A DNA stretch of 11,218 bases from an uncultured Pseudomonadota bacterium (lineage in GTDB: Bacteria; Pseudomonadota; Alphaproteobacteria; RF32; CAG-239), in contig CASFLB010000061.1 of assembly GCA_949295395.1 (NCBI GenBank), positions 1 to 11,218 on the forward strand, given 5' to 3'. The notes under the pieces are model-generated. The model ran no database searches. It was not told the origin of the DNA and saw nothing but the letters and a program-made list of their open reading frames with translations. Of the stretch, positions 1 through 6,726 are shown piece by piece. The position numbers were made by a program, and so were the translations under genes. The first letter of the stretch is position 1. The number at the start of each line of letters is the position of its first letter.

Positions 1-309
1 ATAGCCGCCGGTGTGCAAACCTATCTTATAGCCGCCCATGGCTTTAACCTCTTTAATGGCCTCGACAACATTTTCTTGTACCAAAGGCTCTCCGCCGCTA
101 AATACGACGGCGTCTAACTTGCCTTTTCTCTCTTCTAAAAATTTTACAAATCTTGCCCATTCGAATCCACTTTCTTTGCCTATTTTTTGCAGTTCTCCGT
201 TGTGGCAAAAAGGGCATCTCCATGGGCAGCCTTGCATAAATATTACAGCACTCATCTGCCCTGGGTAATCGACCATGCTAAAGGTTTCAACCCCTGCGAT
301 ATTTATCAT
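1..309 (-). CDS. nrdG: Anaerobic ribonucleotide reductase activating protein, radical SAM (partial, C-terminus outside window)
   Basis: This is the first 103 codons of a radical-SAM activase; the rest lies beyond the left edge. Enzymes of this family use a 4Fe-4S cluster and S-adenosylmethionine to abstract a hydrogen from the conserved glycine of class III ribonucleotide reductase, creating the glycyl radical. The translation shows the cluster motif CxxxCxxC (C28, C32, C35, in GCPWRCPFCHN), preceded by MVDYPG (12-17), and the SAM-contacting GGEP at 72-75. The MVDYPG start resembles the NrdG2-type subfamily more than the short E. coli type, but the truncated sequence does not settle this. The ATG at 309 has a purine-rich ribosome site (GGAGAGGGAAGAG) just upstream. 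It lies downstream of nrdD and the glycyl-radical gene in the same orientation, separated from them by a terminator hairpin. The pairing with nrdD makes the substrate assignment strong, although pyruvate formate-lyase activases share these motifs. Confidence 0.88.
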   Translation of the reverse strand, partial: MINIAGVETFSMVDYPGQMSAVIFMQGCPWRCPFCHNGELQKIGKESGFEWARFVKFLEERKGKLDAVVFSGGEPLVQENVVEAIKEVKAMGGYKIGLHTGGY

Positions 310-330
310 CTCTTCCCTCTCCCCGTTTAA

Positions 331-362
331 TGAAAAACCGGATTACAGTTTCTGTAATCCGG
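331..362 (-). terminator. Intrinsic terminator between the glycyl-radical gene and nrdG
   Basis: A perfect 11-bp inverted repeat (338-348 and 352-362, arms CCGGATTACAG / CTGTAATCCGG) with a 3-nt loop is followed on the minus strand by TTTTTCA. This is a textbook Rho-independent terminator for minus-strand transcripts. It lies 21 nt after the stop of the 66-residue gene and only 21 nt before the nrdG start codon, so it probably lowers nrdG expression relative to nrdD rather than closing an unrelated operon. There is no comparable T-run on the plus strand. Confidence 0.85.
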
Positions 363-383
363 CCCATCTCTTTTACTAAAGAA

Positions 384-584
384 TTATTCTGCCGCGATGT
401 CGTAGCTTTCAAGGTTAATAACAGCTTTGCTTTCGCAGAAACATTTACGAGAATAAAATTCTGATTTTTTACCGACGTTGAACTCAGATACCGGGCGAAA
501 ATATCCCATTACTCTGGTCCATACTTCGCAAGGCTGTCTTTCTTCATCATTTAATTTAACATCGTCAAAATTGATAGTTGTCAT
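384..584 (-). CDS. Stand-alone glycyl-radical domain of anaerobic ribonucleotide reductase (split NrdD C-terminus)
   Basis: This 66-residue protein matches the extreme C-terminus of class III ribonucleotide reductases. It contains CEVWTRVMGYFRPV (19-32), where G27 in RVMGY is the expected radical glycine, followed by the usual FNVGKKSEF block (35-43). Two more cysteines occur at 48 and 50. In typical NrdD this segment is fused directly after the zinc-binding domain. Here the large protein stops after its zinc domain and lacks any RVxGY motif, so the two products should assemble to give a working enzyme. The gene begins 37 nt after the nrdD stop and has its own ribosome site (GGAGA, 591-595, 6 nt from the ATG), which argues for a genuine separate gene rather than a sequencing frameshift. 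The glycine would be activated by the NrdG-like protein encoded next. The precedent known to me is YfiD/GrcA, a free glycyl-radical domain that works with pyruvate formate-lyase. Identity as an NrdD tail is strong; complex formation is inferred. Confidence 0.85.
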   Translation of the reverse strand: MTTINFDDVKLNDEERQPCEVWTRVMGYFRPVSEFNVGKKSEFYSRKCFCESKAVINLESYDIAAE

Positions 585-621
585 TTCTGTTCTCCAAAAA
601 TAAATTAATTAACCTTGTTGT

Positions 622-2700
622 TTAAGCGACATCTTTTCTGGATGCAGCCAGTCTTTTTTCTGCCTTCTTTTCTTCATCACAAATCGGGCAGTACTTGTGT
701 TCTCCGGATATATATCCATGCTTTGGGCAAATGGAAAATGTCGGAGTTATCGTGATATAGGGTAAACGATAGTTTGTTAAAACTCTTCTTACCAAGTCGC
801 GGCAAACTTTCGCTGATGAAATTCTCTGACCCATATACAGGTGAAGTACTGTTCCGCCTGTATATTTTGTTTGTAAGGTTGACTGAAGGTCAAGGGCTTC
901 AAACGGGTCATCGGTGTAGCCGACCGGAAGTTGTGACGAGTTCGTATAATACGGATTCTCTTTGGTTCCGGCTTGGATAATGTCTTTAAATCTTTTCTTG
1001 TCTTCGCGGGCAAAACGGGTGGTTGCACTCTCGGCCGGTGTGGCTTCAAGATTGTACATATTACCGGTTTCTTCCTGAATTTTGACCAATTTGGCACGGA
1101 TGTAATCTAAGAACTTAACAGCAAAGTCTTGTCCCCATGCATCAGCTATGTTGTGCTCATCATTGGTGAAGTTACGAATCATTTCGTTAATGCCATTTAC
1201 GCCGATGGTTGAGAAGTGATTTCTTAAGGTTCCCAAATATCTCTTGGTGAACGGGAACAAGCCACCATCAATCAAGCGCTGAATAACTTTTCTCTTGATT
1301 TCAAGAGATGTGCGTGCAATGTCCATTAACTCATCAACACGGGCATAAAGTCCATTTTCATCGCCTTTATAAATATAACCCAAACGTGCGCAGTTAATCG
1401 TGACGACGCCGATAGAACCAGTTTGTTCAGCGGAACCAAATAAACCATTTCCTCTTGCTAAAAGTTCTCTTAAGTCAAGCTGTAAACGGCAGCACATTGA
1501 ACGAATCTGACCGGGTTTCAAAACTGAATTGATGAAGTTTTGGAAATAAGGCAGACCATATTTTGCGGTCATTTCAAACAGTAATTCTGTATTGTCATCT
1601 TCCCAAGGAAAATCCGGCGTCATGTTGTAGGTCGGAATCGGGAAGGTGAACGGACGACCTTTAATATCACCTCTCATCATAACCGTGATGTAGGCTTTAT
1701 TAATCATGTGCATTTCTTCCTTCAAATCACCATAGGTGAATGGCTGTTCTTCGCCAGCGATTAACGGATGTTTGTCGCGTAAATCTTCCGGACATACCCA
1801 ATCAAACGTGAAGTTCGTAAATGGTGTCTGTGAACCCCAGCGAGAAGGAATGTTCAAGTTATAAATTAATTCCTGAATGCATTGTTCGACTTCGTCATAA
1901 GACATATTGTCTTTACGAATATATGGGGCAAGATAAGTATCAACCGAAGAAAACGCTTGAGCTCCAGCCCATTCATTTTGCAATGTTCCCATGAAGTTTA
2001 CCATTTGTCCGACGGCTGATGACAAATGTTTGGCTGGACCGGCTTCGGTTTTTCCGGGAACACCGTTGAAGCCTTCATGCAATAAGTTTTTCAAAGACCA
2101 ACCTGCGCAATAAGCGGCCAACATATCCAAATCGTGAATGTGAATATCACCATTGCGATGAGCTTCTCCCACATTGGCCGGATAAACATGGCTTAACCAA
2201 TAATTGGCCGTAACTTTGCCCGATACATTTAATATCAATCCACCGTTGGAGTAGCCTTGGTTTGCGTTTGCGTTAACACGCCAGTCAAGTCTTTCAAGAT
2301 ACTCATTAATAGAGCTTTCGACATCGACCATTACTTTTTTATCGTTTCTTGTGCGTTGACGCTGGTCGCGATATAAAATATAGGCTTTTGCCGTTGCAAA
2401 ATAGTTTGCTGAAATTAAAACTTGTTCTACAACATCTTGGATGTTTTCAATTGTCGGAAGAGCTTCTGCAAACTTATGCTCTATGACTTTCAAAACCTGA
2501 GCGGTCAACAACCAAGCTTCTTGCTCAGAAAATTCTCCGGTTGACGTACCGGCTTTTAATATTGCGTTATATATCTTGCTGCTATCAAATGGGGCAAGTG
2601 TACCATCGCGTTTTGTTACGCTTTCGATTTTTATCTCCTTATTGGCTAGCGGAGGGACCGAGTAATTCGTTTCTGACATTTTGAACAAGCTTTCCTTCAT
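622..2700 (-). CDS. nrdD: Anaerobic ribonucleoside-triphosphate reductase, large catalytic chain lacking the glycyl-radical tail
   Basis: This is class III ribonucleotide reductase, which makes deoxynucleotides from ribonucleoside triphosphates in the cytoplasm without oxygen. An ATP-cone allosteric domain spans about residues 24-115 (VTKRDGTLAPFD). The ten-stranded barrel carries HIHDLDMLAAYCAGW with the probable active-site cysteine C198, and a second cysteine pair in RSMCCRLQLDL (C403/C404). NLEATPAES lies at 550-558. The C-terminal zinc domain has C658, H661, C671 and C674 in CPKHGY and CPIC. The protein then ends at 692 without the RVxGY glycyl-radical motif; that motif is encoded by the next gene. 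The ATG at 2700 gives 692 residues but lacks a clear ribosome site. The ATG at 2679 (Met8) follows AAGGAAAG and may be the true start (685 residues). Upstream lie two NrdR-like boxes, suggesting repression by NrdR when dATP is abundant. The reductant (formate or thioredoxin-like) cannot be decided here. Confidence 0.95.
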   Translation of the reverse strand: MKESLFKMSETNYSVPPLANKEIKIESVTKRDGTLAPFDSSKIYNAILKAGTSTGEFSEQEAWLLTAQVLKVIEHKFAEALPTIENIQDVVEQVLISANYFATAKAYILYRDQRQRTRNDKKVMVDVESSINEYLERLDWRVNANANQGYSNGGLILNVSGKVTANYWLSHVYPANVGEAHRNGDIHIHDLDMLAAYCAGWSLKNLLHEGFNGVPGKTEAGPAKHLSSAVGQMVNFMGTLQNEWAGAQAFSSVDTYLAPYIRKDNMSYDEVEQCIQELIYNLNIPSRWGSQTPFTNFTFDWVCPEDLRDKHPLIAGEEQPFTYGDLKEEMHMINKAYITVMMRGDIKGRPFTFPIPTYNMTPDFPWEDDNTELLFEMTAKYGLPYFQNFINSVLKPGQIRSMCCRLQLDLRELLARGNGLFGSAEQTGSIGVVTINCARLGYIYKGDENGLYARVDELMDIARTSLEIKRKVIQRLIDGGLFPFTKRYLGTLRNHFSTIGVNGINEMIRNFTNDEHNIADAWGQDFAVKFLDYIRAKLVKIQEETGNMYNLEATPAESATTRFAREDKKRFKDIIQAGTKENPYYTNSSQLPVGYTDDPFEALDLQSTLQTKYTGGTVLHLYMGQRISSAKVCRDLVRRVLTNYRLPYITITPTFSICPKHGYISGEHKYCPICDEEKKAEKRLAASRKDVA

Positions 2701-2753
2701 TTAATCTTTAGTTTCAATACGTTAGTTTACTGTCATTTGCTCTGACAACATAT

Positions 2754-2769
2754 ATACAATATATTGTGT
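2754..2769. promoter_or_regulatory. NrdR box 1 (nrdD-proximal)
   Basis: The 16-mer ATACAATATATTGTGT matches the palindromic NrdR-box consensus acaCwAtATaTwGtgt at 15 of 16 positions by eye. NrdR is the zinc-finger/ATP-cone repressor of ribonucleotide reductase genes. The box lies 54 bp upstream of the first nrdD ATG. Confidence 0.8.
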
Positions 2770-2784
2770 TAAATAAAAGTAAAT

Positions 2785-2800
2785 AACCTATATATTGTAT
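2785..2800. promoter_or_regulatory. NrdR box 2 (nrdD-distal)
   Basis: AACCTATATATTGTAT matches the NrdR-box consensus at about 13 of 16 positions. Its start is 31 bp from that of box 1, with a 15-bp gap, which is about three helical turns and the normal spacing of paired NrdR sites. The pair is more convincing than either box alone. The nrdD promoter is presumably embedded in or next to these boxes, but the AT-rich sequence offers several weak -35/-10 options and I do not choose one. Confidence 0.75.
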
Positions 2801-2993
2801 GCACAAAAAAATTTTTCCTTTTTTTTACTTTTTCCTTTGCTATCTTTATAAAACCCTATTTATCCTCTTGAAACAAGACCCAAAATATTTAAAATTTGCT
2901 TGACTCTCGTATCTCCTTATAAATCTTATAAATTTAAAACTTGTCCTAGTGGATAAATCTTCTATCTTTTATTTTTTGTTGTATTTCAATGCA
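2801..2993. other. AT-rich intergenic segment between the TolC-like gene and nrdD
   Basis: This stretch separates the stop of the TolC-like gene from the nrdD control boxes. It holds an A/T-tract block (about 2804-2835; on the minus strand a run of A-rich then T-rich sequence) just upstream of the NrdR boxes, which could act as an UP element or bend DNA. A near-match to a DnaA box (TTATCCACT on the minus strand, 2948-2956) is also present but is isolated. I found no convincing terminator hairpin after the TolC-like gene, and no coding sequence with a start and ribosome site. Confidence 0.4.
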
Positions 2994-4982
2994 TTAATCA
3001 ATGGTTAATATCCCCAGACTTATCCCCACCTGCCTTTTTGGCTCTGAATTGAAAACGACTCGCGAATCCGAACAGCTTGTTCCAGTACACCGCTTAAAAA
3101 CTTCCGCGGCGCGTCCTTTCGTTAAGCCTCGAACTTCCATTGATGGTGAATAATACTCATCGAGTTTTACTCCAAACGTAATATAGCCAACATTTCCACC
3201 TTCATCGGTTACAAAAATCTTTATTCTTTGTACGCCGACATTTGATGGCATTCCGACTCCACTCAGCGTATAGCTTTCTTCATTATAATTCATCCATTCC
3301 GGCAAGGGAGAGCCATCTTCTAAGGCCGCACTGGTTGTGACACGCCCTCTTAAATTCAAACGGTCAAAAACAGACGGCGGCAGCGTTACGCTAAAGCGTT
3401 CTCCGGTTTTAACTTCAATATCGGGCAAAATATTCGGAGACGTCAAATTAATTGCTGGACGCTTGCTCGGCATGATTGGCTTCGCCGGCATTTCTTCAGC
3501 CTTGAACTTTCCTTTTTGCCATAACTGCAATGTATCTTTTAAGGTTAACGCAATGGTCGATGCTTTAGCTTTGTACATATCATAAGGCAGAGCATCTAAA
3601 CCTATTGAGGCATATAAGTTCCCTAGCGCATCTTGAACATCGGCGTAAGCTAAAAAGGCCTGAACCTCATCATCAATGGCACGGGCAGCTTCCAACTTGC
3701 TCTTTTCAGAGTAAGAACCAAGGCTTATGGTCACATCTTCAGCAATGTCTTCCGAGGTGTTGGCAATCTCTTTTCTTATTTCATAAGCTTCAACCGCCGA
3801 CATATATTGCGCCCAAGCGACATAAAGCTGATTTAATATAATTTCCGTTGTTCGTTCACGACGCAAAGTATTTAAATCATTCGCTGAAGCCTTCTTGGCA
3901 TCTTCAAAGACTTCTATGGTAATTTCTTGGGCTTTTTTGCCCCATTTTTCATTATAATAGGCCGGATTTGACTTATAAGCCTGAGCGTCAGTATCCTCTA
4001 AGTCTTTGATTTGTATTTTCAAATCATCAATATTCATTCCAATATCAAAGGCTCTTAGTTCCGGACGCGAGGTTAAGGCCAACCACTCTAAATCGGCTAA
4101 ATTTTGTTTGATGTCCGGCAAAGCAAAATTGCCATATTCTGAGCCGACAAGCTGAAGATCCGTGTTCGGATGAAACCCCATGAATGAAGCTAATTTCATT
4201 TCCGAATCTTCGAGATTATGCTTCAAGTCAGCCGTTTTTTTAATCGCTTCCATATATTTGCGTTTATTAACGAGAGCTTCGCTGCTTAGACTTTGACCTT
4301 GTTCGGCCAATTCTTTGGCTTTAATATTCATCTCATCGACTTCAAGTGTTAAAACTTCTGTCATTTCATCCATTATCGGTATCAAGCGTTGTGCAGCCAG
4401 CGCTCGCCAGTATAGATTGCGGGCTTCTTGCATGATGTTGTGCATGACTTTTCGATTTTCTTGAAACGCTATCTCAGCCTTATACTTGTCGCCGCTCGGC
4501 ATCAAATACAGCGTTGTTAAATCCAACGCATTCCAAGCCACCTTCAAGTCCGAATTTAAATTTTCGAGATTTTGAGTATTTCGATAGCCCGCTTTGCTTA
4601 AAATATCAGGAAATTTGTTGTACGGAAGGTAACCGGCATCTAATAAACTTTGCTGATATGAGGCCAGTCGGCGGGTGTAGTTGTACTTTAGAGACAAGGC
4701 CATAGCCATGTACATATCTATCGGTTTTTCAACTTTTGTCGGGGTGGACTCGTACATATTATGCAAGTCGACATCAACACGAACCGCCGCATCCCAATCC
4801 CTATAATAGGCCATTGTTCCGGGGCGATTGCTGTTCTTTTTTATCGTGCGAACTTCAACCGTTTCTTGTGGTGTTTTTTCAGGAAAACTTCCTTCAAAGT
4901 TTTTTGCCTCTTGCGGTTTTGCGCAAGCGGATAAGCTTATTCCAAGAAAAGCTCCCATGACCGATAAAAGTTTTTTATTCAT
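2994..4982 (-). CDS. TolC-family outer-membrane lipoprotein with C-terminal cadherin/Ig-like domain
   Basis: The 662-residue protein begins with a lipoprotein signal ending in LSAC (C20), with alanine after the cysteine, consistent with outer-membrane sorting. Residues about 85-465 look like an outer-membrane efflux protein. They contain two long helical hairpins with the typical ALSLKYNYTRRLASYQ opening, EARNLYWRALAAQ at 186-198, a second segment LADLEWLALTSRPELRAFDI (295-314) and YVAWAQYMSAVEAYEIRKE (387-405). Such proteins form trimeric channels through the outer membrane for type I secretion or efflux. Unusually, a basic proline-rich linker (about 493-515) leads to a roughly 90-residue beta domain (518-606) with SVTLPPSVF, LPEWMNYN, YTLSGVGMPSNVG and IFVTDEGGN. 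This resembles dystroglycan-type cadherin-like or He_PIG domains. Two cysteines (C632, C637) lie near the end. The ATG at 4982 has AAGGG 8 nt upstream. No inner-membrane pump or adaptor gene is adjacent; the divergent neighbour is VirB8-like. The exported substrate is unknown. Confidence 0.78.
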   Translation of the reverse strand: MNKKLLSVMGAFLGISLSACAKPQEAKNFEGSFPEKTPQETVEVRTIKKNSNRPGTMAYYRDWDAAVRVDVDLHNMYESTPTKVEKPIDMYMAMALSLKYNYTRRLASYQQSLLDAGYLPYNKFPDILSKAGYRNTQNLENLNSDLKVAWNALDLTTLYLMPSGDKYKAEIAFQENRKVMHNIMQEARNLYWRALAAQRLIPIMDEMTEVLTLEVDEMNIKAKELAEQGQSLSSEALVNKRKYMEAIKKTADLKHNLEDSEMKLASFMGFHPNTDLQLVGSEYGNFALPDIKQNLADLEWLALTSRPELRAFDIGMNIDDLKIQIKDLEDTDAQAYKSNPAYYNEKWGKKAQEITIEVFEDAKKASANDLNTLRRERTTEIILNQLYVAWAQYMSAVEAYEIRKEIANTSEDIAEDVTISLGSYSEKSKLEAARAIDDEVQAFLAYADVQDALGNLYASIGLDALPYDMYKAKASTIALTLKDTLQLWQKGKFKAEEMPAKPIMPSKRPAINLTSPNILPDIEVKTGERFSVTLPPSVFDRLNLRGRVTTSAALEDGSPLPEWMNYNEESYTLSGVGMPSNVGVQRIKIFVTDEGGNVGYITFGVKLDEYYSPSMEVRGLTKGRAAEVFKRCTGTSCSDSRVVFNSEPKRQVGISLGILTID

Positions 4983-5009
4983 CTTCTAAACCCTTTTTAT
5001 ACTTTTATA

Positions 5010-5025
5010 TGATATATTTATATCA
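5010..5025. promoter_or_regulatory. Inverted repeat in the divergent TolC-like/VirB8-like intergenic region
   Basis: TGATATA-TT-TATATCA is a perfect 7-bp inverted repeat with a 2-bp centre. It lies 28 bp upstream of the TolC-like start codon, where that gene's promoter should be. It could be an operator for one or both divergent genes. The AT-rich composition makes chance occurrence plausible. Confidence 0.35.
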
Positions 5026-5109
5026 ATTATTTCAACATGAACAGTATTTATTTGCTTTTATTCAACTTTCATGTGAAACTTATTGTAGGCTCTCTTAACA
5101 AAACGCAGG

Positions 5110-5898
5110 ATGTGTGCCGTTATGTTTGATATTTTTCATACCATTTTTAAATTTAAAGAAAAAGAAAGTCCTGATCAACTCGGCTTTTATCCTGAGAGAG
5201 TTCATATTAAGGCCATGCCTGAAAGACGCTATTTGTGGACGTCTCGTATTCTTGTTATTCTCGCCTGCATCAGCATTTGCATCAACATGATGCTGGCTTC
5301 GACCATTTATGTTTTGCTTCCACAAATTCGAGTCGCCCCTCAGCTCTTTCAAATTAATAAATATTTTAGCCAATTGGAACAAGTTCAGCCTATGTTGGTT
5401 TCCATGCCTGTCGGAGATCTGATTGCCGAACAACATATTAACACTTATATTCTTCAACGCTATGTCATTACCGAAGATTATGATGAGCTTTTGCGCCGGT
5501 GGGGTGTAGGCTCTACGATTTATTGGTACTCATCAAACCAAGTTTATGCTGACTTTTCTAAAAATGATGTTGCCTATAATATGATGCAATTCCGCGAAAA
5601 AGGCTTGCGGCGCGATGTTGAAATTGAATGGACCCGACCGCTGTCCCGCGGCTTGTGGCAAGTTCAATTCCGCACGATTGATTATCTTCCGAATCAGAGC
5701 AAACCCTCGGTTAATATTTGGCGCGCAACTTTACGTATCGGCTTTACAAAAATTCCGTTTGCAAAAACAGAAGATGCTATTGCCAACCCGTTTGGATTTT
5801 TGGTTTTAAGCTATTCTTTAGCTTATCACGCTTCGGTTCAAGATCCGGAAAACTATCTCAATGTTATTCGGGAAACAACCGAAAATCAGTTTCGCTAG
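5110..5898 (+). CDS. VirB8-like type IV secretion system inner-membrane protein
   Basis: The product resembles VirB8, the bitopic inner-membrane protein that links the inner parts of type IV secretion machines to the periplasmic core. It has a short cytoplasmic tail (1-43), one strong transmembrane helix (about 44-70) and a periplasmic domain with family hallmarks. These are YVITEDYD at 118-125, a Ser/Tyr-rich strand, RPLSRGLWQVQFRTIDY (176-192), SVNIWRATLRIGF (200-212), and the closing NPFGFLVLSYSL (226-237), equivalent to the NPLGFxVxxY signature of VirB8. The length of 262 suits the family. The ATG at 5110 abuts its only AGG. The ATG at 5122 (Met5) has AGGA 11 nt upstream and is the more likely start. 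No other virB/trb/tra gene is present in the window, so it is an orphan here. It diverges from the TolC-like gene, and its stop overlaps that of the convergent membrane-protein gene. A specialised or degenerate secretion role is possible. Confidence 0.78.
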   Translation: MCAVMFDIFHTIFKFKEKESPDQLGFYPERVHIKAMPERRYLWTSRILVILACISICINMMLASTIYVLLPQIRVAPQLFQINKYFSQLEQVQPMLVSMPVGDLIAEQHINTYILQRYVITEDYDELLRRWGVGSTIYWYSSNQVYADFSKNDVAYNMMQFREKGLRRDVEIEWTRPLSRGLWQVQFRTIDYLPNQSKPSVNIWRATLRIGFTKIPFAKTEDAIANPFGFLVLSYSLAYHASVQDPENYLNVIRETTENQFR

Positions 5899-6725
5899 TT
5901 TTCTTTGATATCTTCACCCAAATAACGTTTTTGCAATAAGGTATTATTGGCCAATAACGTGATAAAGAACAGTGTCATTATGTTATATAAAATTTCAATA
6001 ATTATCCCTGCCATTGGCATGGCTTCAACCTCTGTCCGCCGGAAGTTCGTATAAAAATTTCCGTAAAAGAACGCATAAATCACAAATAACGTAAATAATG
6101 AAAAAATTATGCGGAGCATATTGTGGCGACTCATCTGCCATAAGTCTTTTATACGCGGAAGCGTTTTTCCTTCAAGTGCATAGCCTAAACCTGACATAAG
6201 CCGCATCAAAAGAAATGGAACAAAAAATCCTATCGCAACTACTGTAAAATAAAGGCTTTCAACTTGCCAGTTCGGATTCGGGATTCTGTTACTTAAAGCC
6301 ATAAATGACAACATCGGAATAATAAGGCCAATTATCATCAAAAGCAGCATTAACCAAATCAGGCCTACGCTTTTTATGTTTGACCTTATTTCTTGAAAAG
6401 ATTTCAGTTTCTCTGAACCGCTGTTTACCCATAGATACATATAGCCGGAGATAATCAAAAGCTTTAATAAAAAATAGGTCAAGGTTAAAGCTTCGCCCCT
6501 TTGGCAATAAAAATTTACGTTTCCATATATTTGATAGTTGCAAATAAAAGCTTCTCCAAAGAGAATCGACACAACGCTCAATACAAGACTAAAAATTATT
6601 CCCCAAAGAATAAAACGCCGTCCATTTAAAAATAAAATTTTCCACGGTCCTAAACTCCCTTCTATATAAGGAAATTTCGGATGATCGTCCGGGCTTTCAA
6701 ATAACTTGAACGCGGCTTTATCCAT
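5895..6725 (-). CDS. Six-helix integral membrane protein of unknown function, coupled to dnaE
   Basis: I do not recognise this 276-residue protein. It has a soluble N-terminus of about 35 residues (ESPDDHPKFPYIEGSLG). About six hydrophobic segments follow, near 38-58, 80-100, 119-142, 158-178, 203-221 and 237-258, and then a short charged C-terminus (KRYLGEDIKEN). Two cysteines (C62, C74) sit in the loop between helices 1 and 2. No catalytic motif is evident. The ATG follows the dnaE stop by a single base, and its ribosome site AAGGAG (6733-6738, spacing 7) lies inside the dnaE coding end, so translation is probably coupled and the two genes share a transcript. Its TAG stop overlaps the TAG of the convergent VirB8-like gene in one CTAG. 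Membership in a broad uncharacterised membrane family is likely; any link to replication is unproven. Confidence 0.75.
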   Translation of the reverse strand: MDKAAFKLFESPDDHPKFPYIEGSLGPWKILFLNGRRFILWGIIFSLVLSVVSILFGEAFICNYQIYGNVNFYCQRGEALTLTYFLLKLLIISGYMYLWVNSGSEKLKSFQEIRSNIKSVGLIWLMLLLMIIGLIIPMLSFMALSNRIPNPNWQVESLYFTVVAIGFFVPFLLMRLMSGLGYALEGKTLPRIKDLWQMSRHNMLRIIFSLFTLFVIYAFFYGNFYTNFRRTEVEAMPMAGIIIEILYNIMTLFFITLLANNTLLQKRYLGEDIKEN

Positions 6726-6726
6726 G

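Noticed and set aside
38..268. Plus-strand open frame over the nrdG start
   Set aside because: The opposite strand encodes the clear radical-SAM motif CxxxCxxC and GGEP, so this frame is a shadow.
585..621. Possibility that the nrdD split is a simple frameshift
   Set aside because: The two frames are separated by a stop plus 37 non-coding bases, and the second has a well-spaced GGAGA site and ATG. A one-base error would not produce this layout, though read data should confirm it.
789..1097. Minus-strand frame of 102 codons inside nrdD
   Set aside because: It overlaps nrdD codons in another frame, including the conserved NLEATPAE region, and has no independent ribosome site or recognisable product.
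2731..2747. TGTCA-N7-TGACA inverted repeat in the nrdD leader
   Set aside because: Five-base arms with a 7-nt gap are common by chance, and the repeat matches no known operator or riboswitch.
2948..2956. Near-consensus DnaA box (TTATCCACT on the minus strand)
   Set aside because: A single 8/9 match, with no cluster, GATC pattern or origin-type unwinding element that would support an origin or clear DnaA control.
5095..5457. Minus-strand frame of 120 codons opposite the VirB8-like gene
   Set aside because: The plus-strand frame has VirB8 hallmarks and a transmembrane helix; the antisense frame has no recognisable features.
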